DNA of 64,000 nucleotides from Chitinispirillaceae bacterium (lineage in GTDB: Bacteria; Fibrobacterota; Chitinivibrionia; Chitinivibrionales; Chitinispirillaceae), in the NCBI GenBank assembly GCA_016929595.1, contig JAFGIN010000120.1:1-64000 (forward strand), read 5' to 3'. Positions within the stretch are counted from its first letter, which is position 1, and every line of letters begins with the position of its first letter. This document shows positions 63,963 to 64,000 of this stretch, in pieces. The translations under genes and the position numbers were made by a program. The notes under the pieces were generated by a model. The model searched no databases and was not told the DNA's origin. It saw nothing but the letters and a program-made list of their open reading frames with translations.

Positions 63963-64000
63963 TGAGGCACATTTTTATTACAATAAATAAAGTGCAGCCC

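Overview
The window looks like a chromosomal segment of a Gram-negative, probably anaerobic, polysaccharide-degrading bacterium. The cues are a GH8 endoglucanase whose C-terminus resembles a type IX secretion sorting domain, a GH3 beta-glucosidase, a porin-like outer-membrane protein, a GTP-dependent PEP carboxykinase, the siroheme-dependent (Ahb) heme route and a lone flagellin. This combination suggests Fibrobacterota or a related Chitinispirillia/Chitinivibrionia-type lineage. That placement is inference; no rRNA gene is present to settle it. No rRNA, CRISPR array, phage or complete insertion sequence was seen.

Layout. 1-239: two short tandem-repeat arrays. 240-8640: a tight nine-gene heme operon (hemB, ahbD, hemL, hemA, hemC, precorrin-2 dehydrogenase, cobA-hemD fusion, ahbA, ahbB). 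8858-19023: GH3 glucosidase, a secreted LRR protein, a giant exported TPR protein, a secreted NHL-type protein and a membrane cytidylyltransferase/kinase-like protein. 19110-23311: sbcDC. 23523-25519: tRNA-Pro(GGG), an AT-rich two-gene YhaV-type toxin module with a TPR partner, and a decayed copy of the tRNA 3' half, together resembling a small integrated island. 25484-32147: glycosyltransferase, Ski2-like helicase, a deletion scar joining two broken genes, a BAX-inhibitor-like protein and a porin. 32385-33778: hisFH. 34075-38636: HAD phosphatase, orphan ABC ATPase, MscS channel, Uup. 38647-46495: GH8 cellulase, obg, fmdB, rimO, a SPOR lipoprotein, hisB, hisC and a tiny membrane ORF. 46721-49534: amidohydrolase, flagellin, tadA. 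49733-53275: the ffh-rpsP-rimM-trmD-rplS translation operon with a strong terminator. 53304-57799: two tandem cyclic-nucleotide-binding proteins, a TrmH-family methyltransferase that appears to use a CTG start, a diguanylate cyclase and a DUF2294 protein. 57871-63819: a structured leader followed by PEP carboxykinase, accD, accA and an oxaloacetate-type carboxyltransferase fused to an AccB-like biotin carrier. 63852-63962: a MITE-like inverted repeat.

The most interesting items are: the TPR/YhaV toxin module between a tRNA-Pro gene and a tRNA fragment; the PEPCK-AccD-AccA-carboxyltransferase/AccB cluster, which could in principle make malonyl-CoA by transcarboxylation from oxaloacetate; the multi-hairpin attenuator-like leader of PEPCK; the CTG start at a stop/start overlap; and the heme operon that lacks ahbC and carries a C-terminally shortened HemA. 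All functional statements come from reading motifs; no database search was run.
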